64,000 bases of DNA from Ruminococcus sp. (GTDB lineage: Bacteria > Bacillota > Clostridia > Oscillospirales > Ruminococcaceae): contig JAEELF010000037.1 in the NCBI GenBank assembly GCA_016288815.1, positions 21,120-85,119 on the forward strand, read 5' to 3'. A program made the position numbers and the translations under genes. Each line of letters opens with the position of its first letter. Within the stretch, counting starts at the first letter, position 1. Below, one piece after another: positions 48,935-57,881 of the stretch. The notes under the pieces were generated by a model, which saw nothing but the letters and a program-made list of their open reading frames with translations, was not told the DNA's origin and made no database searches.

Positions 48935-49503
48935 TAAACGCGCTGTATGAGCCGTTCCCGGAGAGTGTTGCTGCCGACGGTGAGGAATATCCTATCGTCA
49001 CAGATTTCCGGGAATGGTTCCGCTTTGCGGATATGATCCACGACAGCGAGCTGACCGCCGAGGAAAAGCTGCTGCTCATGGCTGGATACCTGATCGAACC
49101 GCCGGAGCTCATCACGGGTGAGCTCGTCAGGGCGGTTTTCGATTTTTATTCGGCGCGTGAGCTCTCGCCCGACCCGCCCGACTATGACGGTGACAACGAG
49201 CCTGAGCAGTCCCCGCAGCGTCCGGTATTCGACTGGAAGTACGACGCTAAGTATCTGCTTGCGGACTTCCGGCGGTACTACGGTATCGACCTGCTGACCG
49301 TTGAGATGCACTGGTGGGAGTTCCGCAGCCTGTTCGCAGCGCTGCCGGACGATTCGCAGTGCCAGAAGCGCATGGCATACCGCAGCGCCGACCTCAGCCA
49401 GATCAAGGACAGCAGGCGCCGCGCTGATATAGCACGCATTCAGCGTCTCATCGCGTTGCCGTATGAGATGTCCGATGACGAGATCAGCGCGGTATTTTCG
49501 TGA
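48931..49503 (+). CDS. Gp15-family tail protein
   Basis: 190 residues: MINALYEPFPESVAADGEEY, VTDFREWFRFADMIHDSELT, FDWKYDAKYLLADFRRYYGI, LHWWEF-like HWWEFRSLFAALPDDS. This is the phage Gp15 family, the partner of the tail assembly chaperone, located before the tape measure gene. ATG overlaps the upstream stop by 4 bases. Confidence 0.88.
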   Translation: MINALYEPFPESVAADGEEYPIVTDFREWFRFADMIHDSELTAEEKLLLMAGYLIEPPELITGELVRAVFDFYSARELSPDPPDYDGDNEPEQSPQRPVFDWKYDAKYLLADFRRYYGIDLLTVEMHWWEFRSLFAALPDDSQCQKRMAYRSADLSQIKDSRRRADIARIQRLIALPYEMSDDEISAVFS

Positions 49504-49510
49504 GGTGGAT

Positions 49511-49687
49511 ATGGATAAAATAAAAATACCGCCGCTTGACAGAAAGTGGATAAAATGCCCGTACTGCGGCGCAAAAACAGTGATATACGACAACACCGCG
49601 CTGTGCTCCGGCGTGCATATCAAGTGTACCCGGGGCTGCAAGCGCGAATTTGAGATAATAATAAAGGACGGAAAACAAGTACTTTGA
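49511..49687 (+). CDS. small Com-like zinc-finger protein
   Basis: 58 residues from the ATG at 49511 behind GAGGTGGAT. KWIKCPYCGAKTVIYDNTAL ... HIKCTRGCKREFEI carries a four-Cys zinc ribbon similar to Mu Com, which regulates translation of the phage mom gene. Its role between Gp15 and the tape measure gene is unclear. Confidence 0.65.
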   Translation: MDKIKIPPLDRKWIKCPYCGAKTVIYDNTALCSGVHIKCTRGCKREFEIIIKDGKQVL

Positions 49688-49723
49688 GCCTATGAGCCGT
49701 ACTGCCCGTAAGGAGGGGTAAGT

Positions 49724-52162
49724 ATGGCTTTTGACGGCACACTGAAATTTGATACAGCGATAGATCAGTCCGGCTTTGAGTCCGGTATCGGCAAGCTCGG
49801 CAGCCTTGCAAGCAAGGGTATGGCTGCGGTCGCCGGGGCGGTGACTGTAGCTTCCGGAGCTATGGCCGCACTTGGCAAGAGCGCTCTCGACGCATATGCA
49901 GACTACGAGCAGCTCACAGGCGGTGTATCGACTCTGTTCGGCGCTCAGGAGATGAGCCTGAACGAGTATGCAGCCAGTGTGGGAAAGTCTGTAGACGCAG
50001 TCCGCGGCGAGTATGACAAGCTGATAGCTGCGCAGGACAGTGTCATGCAGAATGCAGCAGAGGCGTTCAGGACGGCGGGTATGTCTCAGAATGAGTATAT
50101 GGAGACTGTCACGTCCTTTTCTGCCGCACTCATATCCTCACTCGGCGGCGATACGCTGAAAGCTGCCGAGGTCGCCGACAGGGCGATAGTCGATATGGCT
50201 GATAATGCCAACAAAATGGGCAGCAGCATGGAGAGTATCCAGAATGCCTATCAGGGCTTTGCGAAGCAGAACTACACCATGCTCGACAACCTCAAGCTGG
50301 GTTACGGCGGCACAAAGTCCGAAATGGAGCGCCTGCTTGCCGACGCTGAGGCTATATCCGGCGTCCACTATGATATATCGAGCTACGCGGACGTAGTTGA
50401 AGCTATCCATGTTATCCAGACGGAAATGGGTATCACCGGCACGACGGCAAAGGAAGCAAGCGAGACTATAAGCGGCTCGCTCGCGTCTCTGGGTGCCGCA
50501 TGGAGCAATGTACTCGTGGGTATCGCCGACGACGGGCAGGATTTCGATAAGCTGATAGACGATCTTGTATCGAGCGCTGCGACTGCTGCGGATAATATCC
50601 TGCCGAGAGTCGAGACGATAATCGGCGGCATTTCCTCGCTCATTTCGTCTATGAGTGACGTGCTTGTAGAAGCAGTTCTCGGCTTGACGGAGTACATACC
50701 TGACTTCATCACCGCCGGCGTAGACGTTGTGAACGCGCTCGCAGAGGGGCTTGCAGAGAACGCTCCTATGCTTTCGGGCGTTGCTGCTGACATTGCAGTA
50801 CAGCTCACCGGAGCATTTTTCGACATTGCTCCGAAACTCGCAGTCATCGCTCTTGACCTTGTAACAGCTCTCGCCGAGGGCATAGCCGAAGCGGCACCGG
50901 AGCTTGTATCGTCCGCAGCGGAGGGCATCTCGCAGCTCATAGCCGGTCTGAATGCCGCGCTTCCGCGTCTCATCACCGCCGCCGGACAGATACTCACCGC
51001 CCTCGTCGCTGGTCTGGCGGACAACGTTGACATACTCCTCGACGGTGCACTGCTCCTCCTCCAGACGCTCGCTGAGTCGCTCCTCGAGAACATCGGACCG
51101 CTCACAGAGGCAGTGGTCGAGCTCATCACAGAGCTTGCGCTGTACCTCGTGGACAATTCCGACCAGATCATCGAGACGACCATGCTCATCATCGGTGAGG
51201 TCGCGCAGGCTATCATCGAGAACGCCCCGCAGCTCATCGCGGCGTGTGTGCTGCTGCTCGGCTCTATCGCTAATCTGGCGCTCGAATGGCTCGGCAAGCT
51301 GCTGGGTATCGTTGGTGATTTCTGGGGCGACATCTTCGATGATATGAGCGAATCGCTCGGCAAGGTCTTCACTAAGATCTCAGAGTGGGGCGCGGATATC
51401 ATCGACGCCGGAGTGCGGGCTGCGCAGGATTTCGTCGGCGGTATCGTGGACTTTGTGACCGAGCTCCCCGACAAGCTCGGTGATCTCCTCGGCGACGTGA
51501 TAGACAGCGTCGTAACATGGGGCAGCGACCTCCTCCAGAAGGGTAAGGACGCCGCGAGCGACCTCGTCACCTCGATAACCGACGGCATAGCTTCACTCCC
51601 GGAAGACCTCCTCAACATAGGAAAGAACCTCGTCACCGGTCTCTGGAACGGCATAACCTCAATGGGGAGCTGGCTCTGGGATCAGATCTCGGGATTTGGC
51701 TCGGACATCATCGACGGCTTCAAGTCCGCCTTTGGCATCAATTCACCGTCGAGGGTAATGCGCGACAGCATCGGCAAGTACCTCGCTCAGGGACTCGGTG
51801 TAGGCTTCACGGAAGAGCTTCCGGACGTCGCTGCTGCGGCTTCGGAGGCTATGCAGAGCATACGTCTTTCGCCGGATATCGAGCTCAACGCCCACATCGA
51901 CCGCACCGCCGTGGACAGCTTCCGCGCGCTGGAAAACACCGGCGGGGAGTACGTCCCGAGCCCGACCAGCGAGATCGTGAGCACAGTTAACAACTACAGC
52001 ACAGTCAACAACAACACCGCACCCGAGGACGACCGCCCGCCGATCAATGTCACAGTAATTGCTAAAATAGGCGAGGACGTCATAGCGGAGGGCGTTGCGC
52101 CTTACGTCGATGAGCAGCAGGGCGCGGAGATAACGCTCAAAGAGAGGGGGCTGACTACATGA
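49724..52162 (+). CDS. tail tape measure protein
   Basis: 812 residues. An N-terminal region typical of tape measures (MAFDGTLKFDTAIDQSGFES, YEQLTGGVSTLFG, AQNAYQGFAKQNYTMLDN-like) is followed by a long central region of hydrophobic helices (about 270-560) and the C-terminal hallmark FGINSPSRVMRDSIGKYLAQ. It sets tail length: about 812 residues predicts roughly a 120-nm tail by the usual 0.15 nm per residue. The stop overlaps the distal tail gene. Confidence 0.92.
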   Translation: MAFDGTLKFDTAIDQSGFESGIGKLGSLASKGMAAVAGAVTVASGAMAALGKSALDAYADYEQLTGGVSTLFGAQEMSLNEYAASVGKSVDAVRGEYDKLIAAQDSVMQNAAEAFRTAGMSQNEYMETVTSFSAALISSLGGDTLKAAEVADRAIVDMADNANKMGSSMESIQNAYQGFAKQNYTMLDNLKLGYGGTKSEMERLLADAEAISGVHYDISSYADVVEAIHVIQTEMGITGTTAKEASETISGSLASLGAAWSNVLVGIADDGQDFDKLIDDLVSSAATAADNILPRVETIIGGISSLISSMSDVLVEAVLGLTEYIPDFITAGVDVVNALAEGLAENAPMLSGVAADIAVQLTGAFFDIAPKLAVIALDLVTALAEGIAEAAPELVSSAAEGISQLIAGLNAALPRLITAAGQILTALVAGLADNVDILLDGALLLLQTLAESLLENIGPLTEAVVELITELALYLVDNSDQIIETTMLIIGEVAQAIIENAPQLIAACVLLLGSIANLALEWLGKLLGIVGDFWGDIFDDMSESLGKVFTKISEWGADIIDAGVRAAQDFVGGIVDFVTELPDKLGDLLGDVIDSVVTWGSDLLQKGKDAASDLVTSITDGIASLPEDLLNIGKNLVTGLWNGITSMGSWLWDQISGFGSDIIDGFKSAFGINSPSRVMRDSIGKYLAQGLGVGFTEELPDVAAAASEAMQSIRLSPDIELNAHIDRTAVDSFRALENTGGEYVPSPTSEIVSTVNNYSTVNNNTAPEDDRPPINVTVIAKIGEDVIAEGVAPYVDEQQGAEITLKERGLTT

Positions 52163-52866
52163 GATGCGGCATAAAGGTCAATGATTTCCACAGCTATGGC
52201 AGGCATGGCATGAGACTCCTCAAGCGCGACATCGGTACGCCGCCGAAGGACGACTGCACCGAGCGCGTGCCGTTCTCGAACATGACATACGATTTCAGCA
52301 GCGTCTACGGCACGAGCTACGGCGAGCGCACGCTCACCTATCAATTCGACCTCATCGAGCGGGACATAAAGCTCGCAGAAGTTAAGACTATGGCTATCCG
52401 CAAGTGGCTGCACTGGGCAGGTCGCAAGGAGCTCATCGACGATATGCTCCCGGACTATCATTTTCTCGTCCGTGAGCCTACCCTGACTATTAGCGGCAGC
52501 CACGGCATATACACGCTGAAAGCTGTGTTCAAGGCACTGCCTGAGATATACCCGAACGCGAACAAGATGTTCACAGCTTCTACTTCCCGCTATCCGGACA
52601 TCAACGGAGACGGAATCGCCGACTCGGTGGACGCTTCGCTCATAAGCGTAGCTGCCGCAAACATCGCAGGCGGTGAGCCGTCCGGGCTCACTCACGAGCA
52701 AGAGCTCCTCGCCGATGTCAACCGCGACGGGCTGATAGACACCGTAGACGCTTCCCTGTTGCTCGCCTTCGAGGCGGACTGCGTGGAGGGACTCTACGCG
52801 AATACTCCGGCGGGCTGGGCGGCATACCTCAACGACTACCTCGATATGGGCAAGGGAGTGATATGA
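52159..52866 (+). CDS. distal tail protein carrying a dockerin domain
   Basis: 235 residues. Residues 1-140 look like a distal tail (Dit) protein: VNDFHSYGRHGMRLLKRDIG, CTERVPFSNMTYDFSSVYG, TLTYQFDLIERDIKLAE, GSHGIYTLKAVFKALPE. Residues about 145-205 are a two-loop dockerin: YPDINGDGIADSVDASLISV with ligands D147, N149, D151, D155, D158, and LADVNRDGLIDTVDASLLLA with D186, N188, D190, D194, D197. A short tail follows (WAAYLNDYLDMGKGVI), reminiscent of the host dockerin C-termini. The DxNxDGxxDxxDASL pattern equals that of the host dockerins. Dit sits at the tail tip, so the dockerin would be exposed to the cell surface. Confidence 0.82.
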   Translation: MRCGIKVNDFHSYGRHGMRLLKRDIGTPPKDDCTERVPFSNMTYDFSSVYGTSYGERTLTYQFDLIERDIKLAEVKTMAIRKWLHWAGRKELIDDMLPDYHFLVREPTLTISGSHGIYTLKAVFKALPEIYPNANKMFTASTSRYPDINGDGIADSVDASLISVAAANIAGGEPSGLTHEQELLADVNRDGLIDTVDASLLLAFEADCVEGLYANTPAGWAAYLNDYLDMGKGVI

Positions 52867-54774
52867 TTGTATGAGATAAGCATTGATAACGGCGGCACCA
52901 CGCAGCTGATACACGAGACTGACAGCCACAGTCTGCGCAGGCTCGCTGCTGGAAAGCTCGCGGAGGAGGTTAGCGGGATACCGTCGTTCTCGTTCACGGT
53001 ACCCGCGTCCAATCCCTGTTTTGCTTCCGGGCTGAACGACCGCAGGACGATAATCACGATGACGAACACCCGCACGCATGAGGTAGAGTTCGAGGGTACG
53101 CTCCTCAACAGTACGACCAGCATGAGCACGTCGGGCGTTCTGAGCAAAAAGGCGGTCGCGGAGGGCTTTCTCGCGTATCTCTGCGACAGTATACAGCCCT
53201 ATCACCACTACGAGGGCAAGACCGTCGCGGAGTTCCTGACGGCGCTGCTCGACTGGCACAACTCAATCACGCCAGCGGAGAAGCATATCACGCTCGGCTC
53301 GTGTGATTTCTCCGGCGACAACACCAACAGCAAGACCACAGCCTACCGCAGCACACTCGAGGAGATCAAGATAAATCTCATTGAGCGTATCGGCGGCGAG
53401 ATCAGAGTGCGGCGGGTAAACGGCTCGCTCGTGCTCGACTTCCTGCACCAGTACGGCACGACCAGCAGCACGAAAATAGAGCTCGCGAAGAACATGAAGT
53501 CCCTCGCGGTAAGCTCCGACAGCACGCATATAGTCTCGCGCCTGATACCGCTCGGGGCTCAGCTCGACCCGGGCAACTCTGCGGAGCGCCTCGATATTAC
53601 ATCGATCAACAGCGGGTGTATGTACATCGACGATGCTGCGGCGATAGCTGCATACGGCGTGATCGTCGGCACAGTTACCTTTGACGACATCACGGTCGCC
53701 GCGAATCTTCTCTCCGCGGGACAGGCCTACCTTGCGAATAACAACCGCATAAAGAAGTCCTACGCGGGACAGGTGCTCGACCTCTCGCTCCTCGACAGCT
53801 CACAGCAGAGCATTCGTGCGGGCAACACCTACACCTTCGTCAACTCCTTCATGGGGCTGAACGAGCCGCTGCGGGTGATGAAGCGCACGGTGGACATCTT
53901 CAAGCCGTGGACGCCGCAGATCGAGATAGGCGATAAGTCCGAGCGCATGACCGACATCGCCGTGCGGACGAATCAGCTCATCGAGTACGAGCTGCCGCAG
54001 CGTGAGAACAGCATACTCTCCTCTGCGCGGGACATAGCGACGGCGCTCATCAATGCCGGTATCAACGGCTATGTGGTAGTCAACGGCAATGAGATCCTGA
54101 TAATGGATACACCAGATAAGGACACCGCGACGAAGGTCTGGCGGTGGAACTCGGGCGGCTTCGGATATTCGTCCAACGGCTACGAGGGACCGTACTCCAC
54201 AGCGATCACGATGAACGGCGCTATCGTCGCGGACTTTATCACCGCAGGAGTGCTGCGGGGCATAGAGATCAACAACGGCAGCGGGACGTTCCACGTTGAT
54301 TCAAACGGCAACGTGGTCGCAAGCTCTATGACTATCAACGACGGCACTATCAACAACGGGAACGGCACCTTCAACGTTGACAGCAGCGGTAATGTCTCAG
54401 CTTCAGCTATCACAATTACCGGAGGCAGCGTCAATATATCCACACAGGATAATACTCAGAGCATTATACAGCTGAACGGCTCTAATGTGCATAACAAGCA
54501 GCTCCCCGGAGGTTGGCAGCTTTGGAGCGGCACCTTCGATACAGAAGTGATCGCAGACGGATTTGCTATTCGCTTCTCGAAAGACGCCAGCACGTCATCT
54601 CCGACAATGACTCTAACTATCAATGCACTTGCCGGACAGATAGACGCTGACGGACAGATCAATGCAGGCGGCAACATAAGCTCGGGCAGTGACGTGATAG
54701 CACATGACACAGGCGGCAATGCTATCTCCATGAGAAACCTTGCGAGCAGAGTCGCGGCGCTCGAAAACCAGTAA
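52867..54774 (+). CDS. tail tip / baseplate endopeptidase-type tail protein
   Basis: 635 residues from a TTG behind AGGGAGTGATA. The first 370 residues match the siphovirus Tal/prophage tail pattern (VSGIPSFSFTVPASNPC, YHHYEGKTVAEFLTALLDWH, GEIRVRRVNGSLVLDFLHQY, SRLIPLGAQLD). The distal part carries short glycine-rich repeats (NNGSGTFHVDSNGNVVASSM, NNGNGTFNVDSSGNVSASAI) like fibre shafts. It should form the tail hub and contact the host. Confidence 0.85.
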   Translation: MYEISIDNGGTTQLIHETDSHSLRRLAAGKLAEEVSGIPSFSFTVPASNPCFASGLNDRRTIITMTNTRTHEVEFEGTLLNSTTSMSTSGVLSKKAVAEGFLAYLCDSIQPYHHYEGKTVAEFLTALLDWHNSITPAEKHITLGSCDFSGDNTNSKTTAYRSTLEEIKINLIERIGGEIRVRRVNGSLVLDFLHQYGTTSSTKIELAKNMKSLAVSSDSTHIVSRLIPLGAQLDPGNSAERLDITSINSGCMYIDDAAAIAAYGVIVGTVTFDDITVAANLLSAGQAYLANNNRIKKSYAGQVLDLSLLDSSQQSIRAGNTYTFVNSFMGLNEPLRVMKRTVDIFKPWTPQIEIGDKSERMTDIAVRTNQLIEYELPQRENSILSSARDIATALINAGINGYVVVNGNEILIMDTPDKDTATKVWRWNSGGFGYSSNGYEGPYSTAITMNGAIVADFITAGVLRGIEINNGSGTFHVDSNGNVVASSMTINDGTINNGNGTFNVDSSGNVSASAITITGGSVNISTQDNTQSIIQLNGSNVHNKQLPGGWQLWSGTFDTEVIADGFAIRFSKDASTSSPTMTLTINALAGQIDADGQINAGGNISSGSDVIAHDTGGNAISMRNLASRVAALENQ

Positions 54775-54786
54775 GGAGGGACTGAT

Positions 54787-55125
54787 ATGACAAACCTATA
54801 TGATACAATACCGGAGCTGAAGTGCATACAGGGCGACACTCTCCCGGCGTTCAACGTCACGGTCACGGGCGCGAGCTCGCTCTCGGGCTGCACCATGCTG
54901 CTCATCATGAGCAGGCACAGCACCCCCAACACAGCTGTGCTTACGAAGTCCTGCACACTCAGCGATGATACTTTCTCGGTCGTACTCGACAGCACAGACA
55001 CCGCCTCGCTCGTCGAGGATCTCTACGACATACACTTCCGACTCGTGGATCCGCAGGGGCTCTCCCACCGGAAGCTGTGCGGGCAGCTCTACGTCTCGGC
55101 AGTGCCGCAAGGAGGTGCAGGCTGA
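54787..55125 (+). CDS. baseplate protein, BppU-like N-terminal domain
   Basis: 112 residues, beta-rich: LKCIQGDTLPAFNVTVTGAS, CTMLLIMSRHSTPNTAVLTK, DLYDIHFRLVDPQGLSHRKL. The opening IQGDTxP and this strand order are typical of BppU-type upper baseplate domains that attach receptor-binding proteins. Confidence 0.65.
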   Translation: MTNLYDTIPELKCIQGDTLPAFNVTVTGASSLSGCTMLLIMSRHSTPNTAVLTKSCTLSDDTFSVVLDSTDTASLVEDLYDIHFRLVDPQGLSHRKLCGQLYVSAVPQGGAG

Positions 55126-55292
55126 TGAACTTTGAATTCAACGTCGGCGGTGATATCTCATTCAGCGCGGATATGGGGTATCGTCCGGCGCCGCCGGCAC
55201 CTCCTGCTGAAATAAAAGCTATGAACGCTTATGTGCTCATAAACTCAGCCGGTCAGGCTGTCATAGGCAACATCGAAGTTTTGGAGGTATAA
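55125..55292 (+). CDS. small tail-tip protein
   Basis: 55 residues from the ATG at 55125 (shared base with the previous TGA): MNFEFNVGGDISFSADMGYR, a Pro-rich hinge and KAMNAYVLINSAGQAVIG. Unknown; probably structural. Confidence 0.5.
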   Translation: MNFEFNVGGDISFSADMGYRPAPPAPPAEIKAMNAYVLINSAGQAVIGNIEVLEV

Positions 55293-55295
55293 GAA

Positions 55296-56006
55296 ATGAG
55301 TATTTATAAGTTTTCGGGCAGTTCTTTTGCCCTTCTTGATCGAGTAGCCGCGTTTTTCAATTTTCTTGACAATATCAAGGACAATGTTAATTTTATGGAC
55401 GGCGTTTCTCTTTCATTAAGCGGCAGCACTATAACAATGCAGAAAAACGATATTATTATAAAAATTAATCGCGGAACTGTACAAAGTTCAGATTTTGGAT
55501 ATTATTCTTATACCAATGGCACTATTACATTACAAGTAAAAAAAGCTGGTGGTGATTATAACAGAGCGTCAAAGATTTCCATTCAAAATGCCATTGTATG
55601 CAATAACGGTATGATTATACAAATCTGTGTCAGCGACGACAACGGCAATAATCTGACAACGATAGGCTACTGGGCTATTATGCTTGATAGCAACGGAGAA
55701 TTGTCGACGAACTTTCCATATGGAGAAATCTCATGGAATGATCCTCCGTCTGGTACGCCCATAGCAGCGATACGAGTAATTGTTGGAAGTAGCATAGGTG
55801 TATTAAGTTTTAATCCAAACACGCAGTATTCTCAGACAAAAACGTCGTTGGCGCCCATCGTTCCAAATTCACTTGACGGTAACACGACCGTTCCGGCTTT
55901 TTATATAAGCATACAGTCAGAATTACCTTCAAGAGCTTTACAAGTTGTGACAATGGAAGATGTAATATATATAACTGACGGCTCTTGTTTTTTAAAGGAC
56001 GAGTAA
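55296..56006 (+). CDS. uncharacterised tail-tip protein, possible receptor-binding protein
   Basis: 236 residues, strand-rich (MDGVSLSLSGSTITMQKNDI, GYYSYTNGTITLQVKKAGGD). It is clearly more AT-rich than the genes on both sides, as expected for a recently exchanged host-range gene. Not recognised. Confidence 0.6.
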   Translation: MSIYKFSGSSFALLDRVAAFFNFLDNIKDNVNFMDGVSLSLSGSTITMQKNDIIIKINRGTVQSSDFGYYSYTNGTITLQVKKAGGDYNRASKISIQNAIVCNNGMIIQICVSDDNGNNLTTIGYWAIMLDSNGELSTNFPYGEISWNDPPSGTPIAAIRVIVGSSIGVLSFNPNTQYSQTKTSLAPIVPNSLDGNTTVPAFYISIQSELPSRALQVVTMEDVIYITDGSCFLKDE

Positions 56007-56021
56007 GGAGGACGAAGAAGA

Positions 56022-56114
56022 ATGAGTATGTATGATTCGATCATCGACGCTATAAATGAGGCTATTGAAACTATTATCGGTGACGACGAAGAACAGGAGG
56101 GCGAAGAAGAATGA
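56022..56114 (+). CDS. 30-residue acidic protein duplicating the start of the next gene
   Basis: MSMYDSIIDAINEAIETIIG then DDEEQEGEEE. The first 12 residues repeat those of the downstream fibre gene (MSMYDPIINAIH). GGAGGACGAAGAAG precedes both starts, and the stop overlaps the next ATG (ATGA). It may be a real small gene or the 5' stump of a displaced fibre allele. Confidence 0.45.
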   Translation: MSMYDSIIDAINEAIETIIGDDEEQEGEEE

Positions 56115-56809
56115 GTATGTACGATCCTATCATTAACGCGATACACAGAGCCGCTCAGAGGATATCTGGAGGGATTAATAGTAAAATACGCAATAAAGCC
56201 GATCTTGTGAACGGAGTTATACCTGCCTCACAGATTCCCCCGGAAGTGTTCGAGCGTATGAAAGTCGTCGCGGACGATGAAGCAGAGGACAGAGCTGCAC
56301 TCGTTGAGCTTGTTGACAGCGGCGCGAAAAATCTGCTTGACCTCACCAAAGCTACGAGCGTATCAGCCGGAGCGGGTATCACATACACACTTGCAGCGGA
56401 CGGTACACTCACTGTCACATGGGAGGGGCTTACCTCTGGTAAGACGCTGAAGTTCAAGGGATTACCTTATATAAGCGGCGCACTCATACTGTCCGGCGTG
56501 CAGTCGCTCACCGATCCGACCGCGTTCCGAGCGGACGTGCGACAAGGGGAAACGCCTGAAACCCGCACAGATATTAGGGCTATGGATTACGGAGAAAGTC
56601 CAAAAGAATCATTCACCTTGCTCAGCGATGTATACGACTATGTGATACGAATTGATGTGCCGTCCGGTGAATCGAGCACAAGCGGGACGGCAGCCTTAAG
56701 ACCCATGATATGCTCGAAAGCCGCATGGGATATATCACAGACTATTGTGCCACACTGCCCGACATTGCCGGAACTGTATGCACTTGTCAAGCAACTGCAT
56801 TCGCTTTAA
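56111..56809 (+). CDS. tail fibre/tip protein
   Basis: 232 residues: MSMYDPIINAIHRAAQRISG, a coiled segment (VFERMKVVADDEAEDRAALV), then a beta domain (GAGITYTLAADGTLTVTWEG, SGALILSGVQSLTDPTAF, YDYVIRIDVPSGESSTSGTA) that looks like a carbohydrate-binding jelly-roll. Likely part of the adsorption apparatus. Confidence 0.65.
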   Translation: MSMYDPIINAIHRAAQRISGGINSKIRNKADLVNGVIPASQIPPEVFERMKVVADDEAEDRAALVELVDSGAKNLLDLTKATSVSAGAGITYTLAADGTLTVTWEGLTSGKTLKFKGLPYISGALILSGVQSLTDPTAFRADVRQGETPETRTDIRAMDYGESPKESFTLLSDVYDYVIRIDVPSGESSTSGTAALRPMICSKAAWDISQTIVPHCPTLPELYALVKQLHSL

Positions 56810-56832
56810 ATCAAGAAAAGGAAGGTGAGAGA

Positions 56833-57141
56833 ATGGAAACGGTCAAGCTGCTCCTGTCGATATTCTCGGCGACGGGCGTCCTCGGCATGGCAACTGCGGC
56901 GATCATCAGCCGCGTGAGACGAGAGAAAGAGCACGACGAAGCGACCGAAAAAGGACTGCAAGCACTTCTCAGAGACCGCTTGATCTATCAGTACGACAAG
57001 TACAAGGACAAAGGCTACGCTCCGATCTATGCGAAGGAGAACTTTGAGAATCTCTACCAGCAGTATCACAGGCTCGGCGCTAACGGCGTCATGGACGACA
57101 TATATAACGACTTCCGGAAGCTACCGGTGAGAAAGGAGTAA
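56833..57141 (+). CDS. membrane-anchored phage protein before the holin
   Basis: 102 residues from the ATG at 56833 behind AAGGTGAGAGA: one membrane helix (KLLLSIFSATGVLGMATAAI) then a charged helical part (REKEHDEATEKGLQALLRDR, GYAPIYAKENFENLYQQYHR). This protein type commonly precedes the holin in Firmicutes phages; it may assist lysis. Confidence 0.65.
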   Translation: METVKLLLSIFSATGVLGMATAAIISRVRREKEHDEATEKGLQALLRDRLIYQYDKYKDKGYAPIYAKENFENLYQQYHRLGANGVMDDIYNDFRKLPVRKE

Positions 57142-57145
57142 CGGC

Positions 57146-57337
57146 ATGAAGATACGCGACAGAATAGCTAAGCTCATCGACGTTAAGTCGCTCGTGACAC
57201 TGGCGCTGACCGGCGTGTTTGGGTACCTTGCGGTCAAAGGCAGGGTATCAGAGCAGCAGCTCCAGACCGTCTACACGGTCATAATCGGCTTTTATTTCGG
57301 TACTCAGTACCAGAAGAAGGAGGATAAAAATGAATAG
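57146..57337 (+). CDS. holin
   Basis: 63 residues: MKIRDRIAKLIDVKSLVTLA, LTGVFGYLAVKGRVSEQQLQ, TVYTVIIGFYFGTQYQKKED. Two short hydrophobic segments and a charged tail, immediately before the endolysin (8-base overlap), fit a small holin. Confidence 0.8.
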   Translation: MKIRDRIAKLIDVKSLVTLALTGVFGYLAVKGRVSEQQLQTVYTVIIGFYFGTQYQKKEDKNE

Positions 57338-57848
57338 TCCATATATGGGGAAATTCCGCGTGACACAGGCTTTTACGCTCACGAAGCACGACGGGCTCGA
57401 CCTCGTCGGCGTTGACAGCAAGGAGATCCACGCGACGGTCAGCGGCACCGTCCACTACGCCGGCTGGGAGAACCCGAACGACCACAGTCAGGGCTTCGGT
57501 CAGTACGTCTGCATCAAGTCCGGCAACAGGTACTATTACTACGGACACATGAGTGAGCTGAGGGTCACGACCGGGCAGACCGTGAAATGCACGGACGTCA
57601 TCGGTGTCGAGGGCAGCACAGGCAAGTCCACCGGCAGCCACTGTCACTACGAGATCAGGACGAGCTTCTGCAAGAACTCGCCCACGAATGTCGTGGACGT
57701 CTGCGGCGTGTCCGGTATCCCGAATGTCGTGGGCGGGGTTTACGACGACGGCTACCGTTCCGGGACGTCCGCTCCCGCCAAGGCGACCAAGCGGGTGACG
57801 CTCACGATCGACGATCATACATACTCGGGTCTGCTTACGGAGCAGTAA
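57330..57848 (+). CDS. M23 family endopeptidase endolysin
   Basis: 172 residues. Lysostaphin-type M23 fold: zinc ligands in TKHDGLDL (HxxxD) and SHCHYEIR (HxH), plus YYGHMSEL. No signal peptide, so release depends on the holin. It cleaves peptide cross-links of peptidoglycan at the end of the lytic cycle. The C-terminal 40 residues (VTLTIDDHTYSGLLTEQ) are a short extra segment. Confidence 0.88.
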   Translation: MNSPYMGKFRVTQAFTLTKHDGLDLVGVDSKEIHATVSGTVHYAGWENPNDHSQGFGQYVCIKSGNRYYYYGHMSELRVTTGQTVKCTDVIGVEGSTGKSTGSHCHYEIRTSFCKNSPTNVVDVCGVSGIPNVVGGVYDDGYRSGTSAPAKATKRVTLTIDDHTYSGLLTEQ

Positions 57849-57881
57849 CGTGCATATTTTCACTGAAAACGCATACTAAAT

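Noticed and set aside
52102..53259. Long minus-strand open frame across the distal tail and tail-tip genes
   Set aside because: It is antisense to well-recognised phage genes with proper ribosome sites and has an unnatural Arg/Val composition.
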